The notes under the pieces are model-generated. The model saw only the letters and a list, made by a program, of their open reading frames with translations, had not been told where the DNA came from and did no database searches. The position numbers were made by a program, and so were the translations under genes. A DNA stretch of 46,920 bases from assembly GCA_937949525.1 (NCBI GenBank), contig CALEDT010000036.1, forward strand, positions 1 through 46,920, in the 5' to 3' direction. Below are positions 1 to 8,696 of the stretch, piece after piece (the first letter of the stretch is position 1; every line of letters begins with the position of its first letter). The stretch comes from an uncultured Burkholderiales bacterium (GTDB lineage: Bacteria > Pseudomonadota > Gammaproteobacteria > Burkholderiales > Thiobacillaceae).

Positions 1-1191
1 CGCCGCGGCGGATCGGACGTCGTTTTCCTCGACCACGACGAAATGTTTCGCAACCTTGGCTGGGAAACAGCCGTCATGGCCATGCATCACCCTAAAAACC
101 AGGAATCGCCATGGGCCGACTATTTCGTCGATGACATCGAACTGGGCCACGAGTACCGCTGGCACCAGAAGGTCGTGATGGCCGCCAAGGTCATATACTC
201 TTGGGAGGCCAAGCGCAAAGTAGGCGAGCTTTTGGATGGGTTTCCGGCGGACGTGGCACATGCCCATTGCATCTATCACCATCTTTCGCCCTCCGTTTTC
301 GTTGAGCTAAAGCGGCGGGGCATCCCCATCGTCCTGACCGCGCATGACCTCAAGCTATGCTGTCCTGCCTACAAGATGTTGAATCGTGGTGGCGTTTGCG
401 AACGGTGCAAGGGCGGCAATTTGCTGCATTTGCCCGTGTACAGGTGCATTCGTGATTCCGCAGCCCTTAGCACACTGATCATGCTAGAGTCGTACGCGCA
501 CCGGACTTTCGGCCTCTATCGTCGCCATTTGGATAAGGTCATCACACCAAGCCGGTTCTATCTTGAGAAACATGTGGAATGGGGCTGGCCCCGGGAGCAA
601 CTCGTCTACGTTCCCAATTATGTCGATGTGAGCTTGTATGAGCCGGGGTACGCACCCGGCGAGCACTTCTTTTACTTTGGCCGCCTTTCCCTTGAAAAGG
701 GCGTGGGGACGCTGATCCGGGCCGCTGCCAAGGCGGGCGTCCGTATCAGGATTGCGGGGACAGGACCGGAGGGGGAGGCGCTGCGCGAATTGGCCGAACG
801 CGAAAACGCCGCCGTGGAGTTTCTTGGCTTCGTAAGCGGTAAACCACTGTGGGATGAGGTTCGCGCCGCGCGCGCCGTGGTGCTGCCATCCGAGTGGTAC
901 GAAAACGCGCCGATGAGCGTGCTTGAAGCCTATGCCTGTGGCAAGCCCGTGATCGGCGCCAGAATTGGCGGAATCCCCGAGATGGTTCGGGAAGGCGAGA
1001 CCGGCGCGTTGTTCGATAGCGGTAACGTCGATCAACTGGCCGAACAGTTGTCGCGTTTTGCCGGCTCGTCAGACCAAGATGTCAGCGCTATGGGCGAGGC
1101 GGCGCGCCGCTATGTGAGCGAGACGTTCACGCAGCAGCGTTATCGGGACGAGATGTTGGCGCTTTATGCATCGCTGGGGGTGAAGGTGTGA
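1..1191 (+). CDS. GT4-family glycosyltransferase, 5' end outside window
   Basis: Transfers a sugar from an activated donor during surface-polysaccharide assembly, probably at the cytoplasmic face of the inner membrane. The frame is open to base 1 and reads RRGGSDVVFLDHDEMF before the first ATG at 43. That matches the glycine-rich N-terminal loop of GT-B GT4 enzymes, so the gene starts upstream and the ATG at 43 is internal. A cysteine-containing insert (CCPAYK, then CERCKGG and a further Cys) is typical of one GT4 subgroup. The C-terminal half has FYFGRLSLEKG and an EX7E-type segment (ENAPMSVLEAYACGKP). The stop overlaps the start of the next gene by one base, so the two are translationally linked. 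Donor and acceptor cannot be told. Confidence 0.88.
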   Translation, partial: RRGGSDVVFLDHDEMFRNLGWETAVMAMHHPKNQESPWADYFVDDIELGHEYRWHQKVVMAAKVIYSWEAKRKVGELLDGFPADVAHAHCIYHHLSPSVFVELKRRGIPIVLTAHDLKLCCPAYKMLNRGGVCERCKGGNLLHLPVYRCIRDSAALSTLIMLESYAHRTFGLYRRHLDKVITPSRFYLEKHVEWGWPREQLVYVPNYVDVSLYEPGYAPGEHFFYFGRLSLEKGVGTLIRAAAKAGVRIRIAGTGPEGEALRELAERENAAVEFLGFVSGKPLWDEVRAARAVVLPSEWYENAPMSVLEAYACGKPVIGARIGGIPEMVREGETGALFDSGNVDQLAEQLSRFAGSSDQDVSAMGEAARRYVSETFTQQRYRDEMLALYASLGVKV

Positions 1192-2192
1192 TGATCGGGC
1201 AGATCGACAGAGAGTATCTGCGGTATGGCCTTGGACGCGCCGCTCGGCGCATCGCCAGCTATGGGCTGTACGAGGGCCGCCCGCTGACCACCAAGGGGCG
1301 TTTCATCAACCCGATGGTGTTCGGTTGGTTGAACGCACAGGCTATAGCCCCCGGCACCCCCACCGTGGAGCGCCCCGTGTTCATCACCGGGCTCGGTCGG
1401 TCGGGAACGACGATCCTCGGAATTCTGCTGTCCTTGAACCGTGCCGTGGGCTATTTGAACGAACCGAAAGCGATGTGGCACGTGATCGATCCGCGCCAGG
1501 ACATCAACGGTAACTATTCGACGCAGGGTGCGCGCTTCAGGCTTGATCCGGCTCTTGTGACGGACGAAGTGCGGCGCCGTGCCCACCGTATCTTTTCCCG
1601 CTATCTCAGCGTAACCGGGGCGATGCGGGTGGTGGACAAGTATCCGGAACTTATATTTCGTGTCGGCTATGTGCGGGCAATTTTCCCGGACGCGCGCTTC
1701 ATTTTCATTACCCGCAGCGGCGCGGACGCCATACCGTCCGTGGTCGAGTGGTCAAAGAAGCTCGGCGTCAAAACGGGCGGCCACGTCGATGACTGGTGGG
1801 GGCGGGATGACATCAAATGGCGCTATATGCGCGAGCAACTGATACTCGTCGATGATGCCTATCGGCCGGTCTGGGATTTGGCCACCCCGGATCTGGACCA
1901 TCTGCATCGCGCGGCTTTGGAGTGGGTGATCACCATGCGGGAAGGGCTGATCCAACAGCAGCAGCATGCTGACGCCATCCTGCGCATTTCCTACGAGGAT
2001 TTGCTCGCCGATCCGGCCAGCGTGCTGACCATGGTGCAGGCGTGGTGTGACGTTCCCGCCGACCCCGCGGTCATCGATTACGGGCGCAAGCGGTTGTATG
2101 ACAACCCTTCGAAACACTGGCCAACCCTGAAACCCGAAGTCGATACGCTGCTGCGCGAGACGATGGCTGAGCTTGGCTATGCCGTGCCTTGA
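1191..2192 (+). CDS. Sulfotransferase-family protein
   Basis: Likely moves a sulfuryl group from PAPS to a sugar or other acceptor. The PAPS 5'-phosphosulfate loop is seen as FITGLGRSGTT (about residues 65-75), and the 3'-phosphate motif as FIFITRSGADA near residue 170. These are the two diagnostic motifs of the sulfotransferase fold. A GTG at 1188 directly before the ATG is an equally possible start. The ATG shares one base with the stop of the preceding glycosyltransferase. Its place between glycosyltransferases suggests sulfation of the exported polysaccharide, which is inference. A protein or lipid acceptor is also possible. About 333 residues, with no signal peptide seen. Confidence 0.8.
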   Translation: MIGQIDREYLRYGLGRAARRIASYGLYEGRPLTTKGRFINPMVFGWLNAQAIAPGTPTVERPVFITGLGRSGTTILGILLSLNRAVGYLNEPKAMWHVIDPRQDINGNYSTQGARFRLDPALVTDEVRRRAHRIFSRYLSVTGAMRVVDKYPELIFRVGYVRAIFPDARFIFITRSGADAIPSVVEWSKKLGVKTGGHVDDWWGRDDIKWRYMREQLILVDDAYRPVWDLATPDLDHLHRAALEWVITMREGLIQQQQHADAILRISYEDLLADPASVLTMVQAWCDVPADPAVIDYGRKRLYDNPSKHWPTLKPEVDTLLRETMAELGYAVP

Positions 2193-2261
2193 CACGGCGG
2201 CCGGACATACGTACGACCGTGCTGTTCGCAGCCGGACAGGTGGCGAATTGGAAACGAATAA

Positions 2262-3380
2262 ATGAATAAGACGTTGAGAATCATGGGCATACGCGGCGTT
2301 CCCGCCGCGCATGGCGGCTTCGAGACCTTCGCCGAGCATCTGGCCCTTTATCTGGTCAAGCGGGGCTGGCGGGTCATCGTCTATTGCCAGGAGCAGGGCA
2401 CGGGCGAGGCGAGCCGCGACATGTGGGAGGGCGTGGAACGGATCAGAATTCCGGTGGCATCCTCCGGCCCTTCCGGCACAGTGGTGTTCGACTGGAAAGC
2501 GACGCTCGATGCCGCGCGCTCCAAGGAATTGGTGCTCACGCTGGGGTACGACACCGGCATGTTCTGCGCCCTGCTGCGTGTGCGTGGCATCAGGAACGTC
2601 ATCAACATGGACGGCATCGAGTGGAAGCGCCAGAAATGGGGCAAGGCGGTCAAGGCGTGGTACTGGGTGAACGATTGGGCCGCCAGTTGGCTCGGTGATC
2701 ATCTGGTCGCCGATCATCCGGAGATACAGCGGTATCTGGAACGCAAGGTTGCCGCGCGCAAGATCACGATGATTCCCTATGGCGCGGACCGCGTGACGGG
2801 GGCCGACACCACGCCTCTGGAAAAGTACGGGTTGACCTCGGGTAGCTATGCCATCGTCATCGCGCGGCCGGAGCCGGAGAACTCCATCCTCGAGATCGTG
2901 CGCGCGTGGTCGCGCCGGGCGCGGGGTCACAAACTGGTGGTGCTGGGCAAGTATGATCGCGCGCATGCGTTCCAGCGTCAGGTGATGGATGCGGCCTCCG
3001 ATGAAGTGCAGTTCATCGGGGCGGTGTACGACAAGCCCGTGGTACAGGCCTTGCGCTTCCATGCGCTGTTCTATGTCCACGGCCATCAGGTGGGCGGAAC
3101 CAACCCTTCATTGGTGGAATCGCTCGGCGCCGGTAACCCTGTGCTGGCGCACGACAACCCGTACAACCGCTGGGTGGCGGGAGATGGCGGGATCTATTTT
3201 TCGGATGAGGCAAGTTGCGCGCAGCGTGTCGATGAACTGTTGGCTGCGGCTTCCAGCGGCGACGGCGGGTTGCTGGCGACCATGCGGACGGCAGCGATCA
3301 AGCAGTTTGAAAGCGAATTCACCTGGCAGATTGTGCTGGAGAAGTACGAAAAGCTCCTGGAACAGTGGTTGCCAGCATGA
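2262..3380 (+). CDS. DUF1972-type glycosyltransferase (rhamnosyltransferase-like)
   Basis: GT-B enzyme of the type that begins IMGIRGVPAAHGGFETFAE. That N-terminal signature is characteristic of DUF1972 proteins, several of which are rhamnosyltransferases of capsule and O-antigen loci. The second Rossmann half carries IVIARPEPENSILEIV and ends with a donor-binding segment HQVGGTNPSLVESLGAGNPV. About 372 residues, full length for the family. A 69-base gap separates it from the sulfotransferase. The rfbBAC genes just downstream would supply dTDP-rhamnose precursors, so rhamnosyl transfer is plausible but inferred. Confidence 0.84.
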   Translation: MNKTLRIMGIRGVPAAHGGFETFAEHLALYLVKRGWRVIVYCQEQGTGEASRDMWEGVERIRIPVASSGPSGTVVFDWKATLDAARSKELVLTLGYDTGMFCALLRVRGIRNVINMDGIEWKRQKWGKAVKAWYWVNDWAASWLGDHLVADHPEIQRYLERKVAARKITMIPYGADRVTGADTTPLEKYGLTSGSYAIVIARPEPENSILEIVRAWSRRARGHKLVVLGKYDRAHAFQRQVMDAASDEVQFIGAVYDKPVVQALRFHALFYVHGHQVGGTNPSLVESLGAGNPVLAHDNPYNRWVAGDGGIYFSDEASCAQRVDELLAAASSGDGGLLATMRTAAIKQFESEFTWQIVLEKYEKLLEQWLPA

Positions 3381-3399
3381 GGGCGAAGGGCAGTCGGCG

Positions 3400-4248
3400 A
3401 TGAACATTCTCACCTTCGACGTGGAGGATTGGTTTCATATCCTCGATAACGAATCCACCCGAACCATCGAGGATTGGGCGCGTTTTCCATCCCGCTTCGA
3501 GCCTTTCGTCGATCGCTTGCTGGAGATCGTGGCGGAACATCGCGTGCCGGCAACGTTCTTCTGCCTGGGCTGGATCGCCGAGAAGCACCCGAGCGTGGTG
3601 CGCAAGATACACGCGGCGGGGTATGAGATCGGCTCGCACTCGTATGCGCATCAACTCGTCTATGAGCAGACCCCGGAGGCTTTCCGGCAGGATTTCCTGC
3701 GCTCGCTGGGTCTGCTGGAGGACCTGACCGGGGAAAAGGTGCGTGCCTTCCGCGCGCCCGGTTTTTCCGTGACCCGGGCCACGCCCTGGGCGTTCGACGT
3801 GCTCCTGGAACACGGCATCGAGTATGACTCATCGATCTTTCCGGCGCCGCGCGCGCACGGGGGGTTCAGCGAGTACGGTGCGATCGGACCATCCGTCATC
3901 GAGCGCCACGGGGGCAGGCTGCGCGAGTTCCCCATCAACATCCTGGACGCCATGGGCCAAAAGCTGGTGTTTTCCGGTGGCGGTTATTTCCGTTTGTTGC
4001 CGTACCCGGTCATCCGTTCGCTGACCCGGCGTGCCGATTACGTGATGACGTACTTTCATCCGCGCGATTTCGATGCGCAACAGCCCATGGTGCCCGGCCT
4101 CGGGTGGGTGCGCAGGTTCAAGTCCTACTACGGGCTGGCGCAAACCGAAGGCAAACTGACCGCCTTGCTGAGGGATTTCGAATTCGTGGATGTGCGCACG
4201 GCGGCAAGCCGCGTGGACTGGGCGACGGTGCCACGCATCGCTTTGTAA
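3400..4248 (+). CDS. Polysaccharide deacetylase with DUF3473 tail
   Basis: NodB-fold deacetylase expected to remove N-acetyl groups from a polysaccharide or its lipid-linked precursor. The catalytic Asp motif is TFDVEDW (residues 5-11). It is followed by TFFCLG, the metal-binding GSHSYAH (HxxxH) and RAPGFS. The C-terminal part, with GGGYFRLLPYPVIRS and the MTYFHPRDFD segment, matches DUF3473, which marks the subgroup common in exopolysaccharide loci of exosortase-bearing bacteria. I chose the ATG at 3400; the frame stays open upstream, but that stretch overlaps the preceding glycosyltransferase. About 282 residues. No exosortase is visible in the window. Confidence 0.88.
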   Translation: MNILTFDVEDWFHILDNESTRTIEDWARFPSRFEPFVDRLLEIVAEHRVPATFFCLGWIAEKHPSVVRKIHAAGYEIGSHSYAHQLVYEQTPEAFRQDFLRSLGLLEDLTGEKVRAFRAPGFSVTRATPWAFDVLLEHGIEYDSSIFPAPRAHGGFSEYGAIGPSVIERHGGRLREFPINILDAMGQKLVFSGGGYFRLLPYPVIRSLTRRADYVMTYFHPRDFDAQQPMVPGLGWVRRFKSYYGLAQTEGKLTALLRDFEFVDVRTAASRVDWATVPRIAL

Positions 4249-4346
4249 CCGGCGCAGGATTACGGGCAGTGCGGTCCGTTGGTTTTGGACGCATTCACGC
4301 CACACGCCCGCCGACATGACATTGCACTCACTGAGCGAGGAACGAC

Positions 4347-5405
4347 ATGATTCTGGTCACCGGCGGCGCCGGCTTCATCGGCGCCAATTTCATTCTGGAC
4401 TGGCTCGCACAAAGCGCCGAACCGGTCATCAACCTGGACAAACTCACGTACGCCGGCAATCTGGAGAACCTGGCGACGCTCCGGGGCGATGCACGCCATG
4501 TCTTCGTGCACGGCGACATCGGCGATCGCGCCCTGGTCGGCCGTCTGCTGGCCGAGCATCGGCCGCGCGCCATCGTCAACTTCGCGGCCGAATCGCACGT
4601 GGACCGTTCCATCCACGGTCCGGAGGATTTCATCCAGACCAATGTGGTCGGCACCTTCCATCTGCTGGAAGAAGCGCGCGCGTACTGGCTGGGCCTGCCG
4701 GCGGCGGAGCAGGCCGCATTTCGCTTTCTGCACGTGTCCACCGACGAGGTTTACGGCTCGCTCGGCCCGGAGGACGCACCGTTCACCGAAACCACGCCGT
4801 ACGCGCCCAACAGCCCGTACTCGGCCAGCAAGGCCAGTTCCGACCATCTGGTGCGCGCCTACCACCATACTTATGGCCTGCCCACGCTCACCACCAATTG
4901 CTCCAACAACTACGGGCCGTACCAGTTCCCGGAAAAACTCATTCCGCTGATGATCCTCAACGCCACGCGCGCCAAGCCGCTGCCCATCTATGGCGACGGC
5001 ATGAACGTGCGCGACTGGCTGTACGTGGGCGACCATTGCGCGGCCATCCGCGAGGTGCTGGCGCGTGGCCGGGTGGGCGAGACCTACAACATCGGCGGCT
5101 GGAACGAGATGCCCAATATCGACATCGTGCGCATCGTCTGCGGCCTGCTCGACGAGCTGCGCCCGGATGCCGCCGGCCCGCATGAACGGCTCGTCACCTA
5201 CGTCAAGGACCGGCCGGGTCACGATCGCCGCTACGCCATCGACGCGACCAAGATCCACCGCGAACTGGGCTGGAAACCGGCCGAGACCTTCGCTACCGGC
5301 ATCCGCAAGACGGTGCGCTGGTATCTGGACAACATGGGCTGGGTAGAGAACGTGGCGAGCGGCGACTACCGTAAATGGCTCGATACCAACTACACCGGGA
5401 GATAA
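4347..5405 (+). CDS. rfbB: dTDP-glucose 4,6-dehydratase
   Basis: Converts dTDP-glucose to dTDP-4-keto-6-deoxyglucose, the second step of dTDP-L-rhamnose synthesis. The NAD-binding [11 protein letters not shown] lies at residues 5-15. STDEVYG and the [10 protein letters not shown] (YxxxK) catalytic motif follow, then [14 protein letters not shown], all specific to RmlB-type dehydratases. 352 residues, normal length. A purine-rich GAGGA lies upstream of the ATG. It opens a tight rfbB-rfbA-rfbC run and is preceded by a 98-base gap after the deacetylase. Confidence 0.96.
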   Translation: MILVTGGAGFIGANFILDWLAQSAEPVINLDKLTYAGNLENLATLRGDARHVFVHGDIGDRALVGRLLAEHRPRAIVNFAAESHVDRSIHGPEDFIQTNVVGTFHLLEEARAYWLGLPAAEQAAFRFLHVSTDEVYGSLGPEDAPFTETTPYAPNSPYSASKASSDHLVRAYHHTYGLPTLTTNCSNNYGPYQFPEKLIPLMILNATRAKPLPIYGDGMNVRDWLYVGDHCAAIREVLARGRVGETYNIGGWNEMPNIDIVRIVCGLLDELRPDAAGPHERLVTYVKDRPGHDRRYAIDATKIHRELGWKPAETFATGIRKTVRWYLDNMGWVENVASGDYRKWLDTNYTGR

Positions 5406-5410
5406 CCATC

Positions 5411-6289
5411 ATGCGCAAGGGCATCATCCTGGCCGGGGGCAGCGGCACCCGGCTGTATCCGGCCACGCTGGCGGTATCCAAGCAACTGCTGCCGATCTAC
5501 GACAAACCGATGATCTACCACCCGCTGACCACGCTGATGCTGGCGGGGATACGCGACATCCTGATCATCTCCACGCCGCAGGACACGCCGCGTTTCGCGC
5601 AACTGCTGGGGGATGGCGCACAGTGGGGCATCAATCTGCAATACGCGGTGCAGCCCAGCCCGGACGGACTGGCGCAGGCTTTCATCATCGGCGCGGAGTT
5701 CGTCGGCGATCACCCGTGCGCGTTGGTGTTGGGCGACAACATCTTCTACGGCCATGACATGGCGCAGGACTTGCGTACCGCCAGCACGCGCGAGCGGGGC
5801 GCCACCGTGTTCGCCTATCGCGTGCAAGACCCGGAGCGCTACGGCGTGGTGGAATTCGACTCGGCCGGCCGGGCGATCAGCCTGGAAGAAAAACCCAGCC
5901 GGCCGAAGTCGCATTACGCGGTCACCGGCCTGTACTTCTACGATGCGCGCGTCGTGGAGGTAGCCAAGGCACTGAAGCCCTCGCCACGCGGCGAACTGGA
6001 GATCACGGACGTCAACCGCCAGTATCTGGACTGGAGCGAACTCAACGTGGAAATCCTCGGCCGCGGCCATGCCTGGCTGGATACCGGCACGCATGAATCG
6101 CTGCTGGAGGCGGGGCTGTTCATCGAGACCATCGAGAAACGTCAGGGCCTGAAGGTCGCCTGCCCGGAGGAGATCGCCTACCGGCTGGGCTACATCGATG
6201 CGGCGCAACTGGAGCGCCTGGCGCTGCCGTTGAAGAAAAACGGCTATGGCCAGTACTTGTTGGCCATGCTGAACGAGAAGGTGTACTGA
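5411..6289 (+). CDS. rfbA: Glucose-1-phosphate thymidylyltransferase
   Basis: Forms dTDP-glucose from dTTP and glucose-1-phosphate, the committed step toward dTDP-rhamnose. The nucleotidyltransferase signature [14 protein letters not shown] is at the N-terminus. [18 protein letters not shown] and EEKPSRPKS follow in the order of RmlA proteins. About 292 residues, the usual length. I chose the ATG at 5411, five bases after rfbB, because translation upstream of it overlaps rfbB and lacks family similarity. Feedback inhibition by dTDP-rhamnose is known for the family. Confidence 0.96.
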   Translation: MRKGIILAGGSGTRLYPATLAVSKQLLPIYDKPMIYHPLTTLMLAGIRDILIISTPQDTPRFAQLLGDGAQWGINLQYAVQPSPDGLAQAFIIGAEFVGDHPCALVLGDNIFYGHDMAQDLRTASTRERGATVFAYRVQDPERYGVVEFDSAGRAISLEEKPSRPKSHYAVTGLYFYDARVVEVAKALKPSPRGELEITDVNRQYLDWSELNVEILGRGHAWLDTGTHESLLEAGLFIETIEKRQGLKVACPEEIAYRLGYIDAAQLERLALPLKKNGYGQYLLAMLNEKVY

Positions 6290-6290
6290 A

Positions 6291-6845
6291 ATGAACGTGA
6301 TCCAGACCGACTTGCCCGGCGTGCTGCTGCTGGAACCCAAGGTGTTCGGCGATGCGCGCGGCTTCTTCCTGGAGAGCTGGAACCGCAGGACGTTCGCCGA
6401 TCTGGGCCTGGAACTGGACTTCGTGCAGGACAACCATTCGCGTTCGGCGCGGGGTGTGTTGCGCGGCATCCATTACCAGATTCGCCAGCCGCAGGGAAAA
6501 CTGGTGCGGGTGGTGGCCGGCAGCGTGTTCGATGTCGCCGTGGATCTGCGCAAGTCTTCGCCGCATTACGGTCGATGGGTGGGCTACGAACTGTCGGCCG
6601 AGAATCACCGTATGTTGTGGATTCCGCCGGGCTTCGGGCATGGATTTCTGGTGCTGTCGGAGCGCGCGGACTTTCTCTACAAAACCACCGAGTATTACGC
6701 CCCCGCGTGGGATCGCGGCGTGCGCTGGGATGATCCGGACATCGGCATCGTGTGGCCTCTGGAAGCACTCCAGGGCGGGCAGCCACAACTGTCGGCCAAG
6801 GATGCGGCCCAGCCGCTGCTCGAGGACGCGGAGGTTTTTGCGTAG
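6291..6845 (+). CDS. rfbC: dTDP-4-dehydrorhamnose 3,5-epimerase
   Basis: Epimerises C3 and C5 of dTDP-4-keto-6-deoxyglucose. The cupin-fold RmlC sequence is clear: VFGDARGFFLESWN, RGVLRGIHYQ with the catalytic His, then PPGFGHGFLVLS and the YYAPAWDRGVRWDDP segment. 184 residues, normal. It begins one base after rfbA ends. The reductase rfbD, which usually completes this operon, does not follow. The next 229 bases hold no gene I can support, and then the secretion operon begins. Confidence 0.95.
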   Translation: MNVIQTDLPGVLLLEPKVFGDARGFFLESWNRRTFADLGLELDFVQDNHSRSARGVLRGIHYQIRQPQGKLVRVVAGSVFDVAVDLRKSSPHYGRWVGYELSAENHRMLWIPPGFGHGFLVLSERADFLYKTTEYYAPAWDRGVRWDDPDIGIVWPLEALQGGQPQLSAKDAAQPLLEDAEVFA

Positions 6846-7074
6846 GCGGTAGGTCGCCGTCCGGTCTTCAAGGCCAGCGTAGCGATGCAAGGACACATCG
6901 AGCAAACCTGCTGCGCGACCCGATGGTTGCGTTGGGCGCTGATCGCCCCTCGCCTGGCCGTTGGATCGGTCTTGCCGCTCGCGAGGGTTTTCGAAGTGCC
7001 CTATCGCCAAACCGCGGCCGACAACCTGTAGCATGATCCGTGTTTATGGCGTCGTTTCACCTCGACCTCCCCCC

Positions 7075-7500
7075 ATGAAGATCGCCGTGCACCGGCGCCT
7101 GGCGTCCGGGTTTACATTGCTGGAACTGCTCGTCGTGCTGGTCATCATCGGCCTGCTGGTGGGCTACGTCGCGCCACGTTATTTCTCGCAGGTGGGCAAG
7201 TCGGAGGTCAAGGCTGCGCGCGCCCAAATCAAGGCGTTGGAAGACGCGCTCGATCAGTACCGGCTCGATGTCGGCCAGTATCCGGACAGCGAGCAGGGAC
7301 TGGCGGCACTGAACGTCGCGCCGCCGGACAGCACACGCTGGCAGGGACCTTATCTGCGCAAGGCGGTGCCCCTGGATCCCTGGGGACGGCCGTATCAGTA
7401 TGCCTCCCCCGGCGAGCACGGCGAGTTCGATCTGTGGTCGTTCGGCCGGGATGGCAGGCCGGGCGGCGACGGGGACGACGCCGACATCACCAACTGGTGA
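7075..7500 (+). CDS. gspG: Major pseudopilin GspG
   Basis: Major pseudopilin of a type II secretion machine. It should be inserted in the inner membrane, cleaved by a prepilin peptidase, and assembled into the periplasmic pseudopilus. The prepilin site is SG|FTLLELLVVLVIIG, cleaved after Gly12 with Glu at mature position +5. The C-terminal half has the canonical GspG calcium-site region: PDSEQGLAAL, DPWGRPYQYASPGE, FDLWSFGRDG, and the terminal DADITNW. I prefer the ATG at 7075, which gives a short basic leader. An ATG at 7033 would add 14 residues. Neither has a clear ribosome site. It opens the operon; gspF follows eight bases later. Confidence 0.95.
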   Translation: MKIAVHRRLASGFTLLELLVVLVIIGLLVGYVAPRYFSQVGKSEVKAARAQIKALEDALDQYRLDVGQYPDSEQGLAALNVAPPDSTRWQGPYLRKAVPLDPWGRPYQYASPGEHGEFDLWSFGRDGRPGGDGDDADITNW

Positions 7501-7508
7501 GCCCCGCC

Positions 7509-8696
7509 ATGCGCTTCCTGGTCACCGCGCTGTCCAGTAGTGGCCGCGAGCGCATGGTGCTGGAGGCGGCGAGTGCCGACGAGGCGGCCGCTCAGGCGCG
7601 TGGCCAGGGTTACACCGTGCTCGGGGTGCGGGCCGAGGACACGCTGGCCACTTTCCGGGCGGCGCGCCGCGCCCGTTTCCCGCTCATGCTGTTCAGCCGG
7701 GAACTGCTCGCCCTGCTGGGTAGCGGCCTCAGTCTGGTGGAGGCGCTGCAAAGCCTGAGCGAGAAGGAAACCCGGGTGGAGACACGCCGTCTGCTGGAAC
7801 AGGTGCTGGCGCGCCTGTATCAGGGCGAATCGTTTTCTGCGGCGATCGCGCATCATCCCCAGGCGTTTCCGGCTCTGTACGTCGCCAGCGTGCGTGCGGC
7901 GGAACGCACCAGCAACCTGAGCGAGGCGCTCGGCCGTTACGTCGCCTATCAGGAGCAGGTCGAACGGGTACGCAGCAAGGTCGTCGCCGCGGCCGTGTAT
8001 CCGCTGCTGCTGCTGACGGTGGGCGGGCTGGTGGCGCTGTTCCTGCTGGGCTGGGTGGTGCCCCGTTTCTCGGGCATCTACGAAGGTAACCTCGAACATT
8101 TGCCCTGGGCGTCGCGCGTGCTGATGCAGTGGGGCGGGCTGATCGAGCGTCATGCGCTCGTGGTCGGGGTTGGCCTGCTCGCCATCCTGTTCGCGCTGGC
8201 ACAGGGCCTGCGCCGGCCGCGCGTGCGTGCCGCGCTGTCGCGCCGCCTCTGGCGCCTGCCGGGGCTGGGCGACAAGCTGCACATCTTCCAACTCACCCGC
8301 TTCTACCGCACCGTCGGCATGCTGCTGTCCGGTGGCATCCCGGCGCTGACCGCGCTGGGCATGGCCGAAGGTCTGCTGCATCCGGAACTGCGTCTGCGCC
8401 TGGCGCGCGCGGCGGAAGACGTGCGCGCCGGCAAGGCGCTGTCGGCGGCGTTGGAACGGGCCGGCCTGACCACGCCGGTGGCGACGCGCATGCTGCGCGT
8501 GGGCGAGAAGAGCGGACGCATGGGCGAGATGATGGAGTCCATCGCCGCGTTCTACGACGAGGAACTGAACCGCGCCGTCGACTGGTTCACGCGTCTGGTC
8601 GAGCCGCTGCTGATGGCTCTGATCGGCCTCGCCATCGGCATCATCGTCGTGCTGCTGTACCTGCCCATCTTCGAACTCGCCAGCAGCCTGGAATGA
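7509..8696 (+). CDS. gspF: Type II secretion inner-membrane platform protein GspF
   Basis: Polytopic inner-membrane platform protein that couples the GspE ATPase to pseudopilus assembly. Two GspF/PilC-type cytoplasmic domains are seen. The first has FSRELLALLGSGLSLVEAL (about 60-80), and the second has FYRTVGMLLSGGIPALTAL. Each precedes hydrophobic helices near residues 160-185, 210-235 and 365-390. The family motif RVGEKSGRMGEMM is present. About 395 residues, normal. The stop overlaps the gspE start (ATGA). Confidence 0.95.
   Translation: MRFLVTALSSSGRERMVLEAASADEAAAQARGQGYTVLGVRAEDTLATFRAARRARFPLMLFSRELLALLGSGLSLVEALQSLSEKETRVETRRLLEQVLARLYQGESFSAAIAHHPQAFPALYVASVRAAERTSNLSEALGRYVAYQEQVERVRSKVVAAAVYPLLLLTVGGLVALFLLGWVVPRFSGIYEGNLEHLPWASRVLMQWGGLIERHALVVGVGLLAILFALAQGLRRPRVRAALSRRLWRLPGLGDKLHIFQLTRFYRTVGMLLSGGIPALTALGMAEGLLHPELRLRLARAAEDVRAGKALSAALERAGLTTPVATRMLRVGEKSGRMGEMMESIAAFYDEELNRAVDWFTRLVEPLLMALIGLAIGIIVVLLYLPIFELASSLE

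Noticed and set aside
6846-7074. Possible small gene or RNA between rfbC and gspG
   Set aside because: No good start, stem with T-run, or conserved peptide seen in 229 bases.
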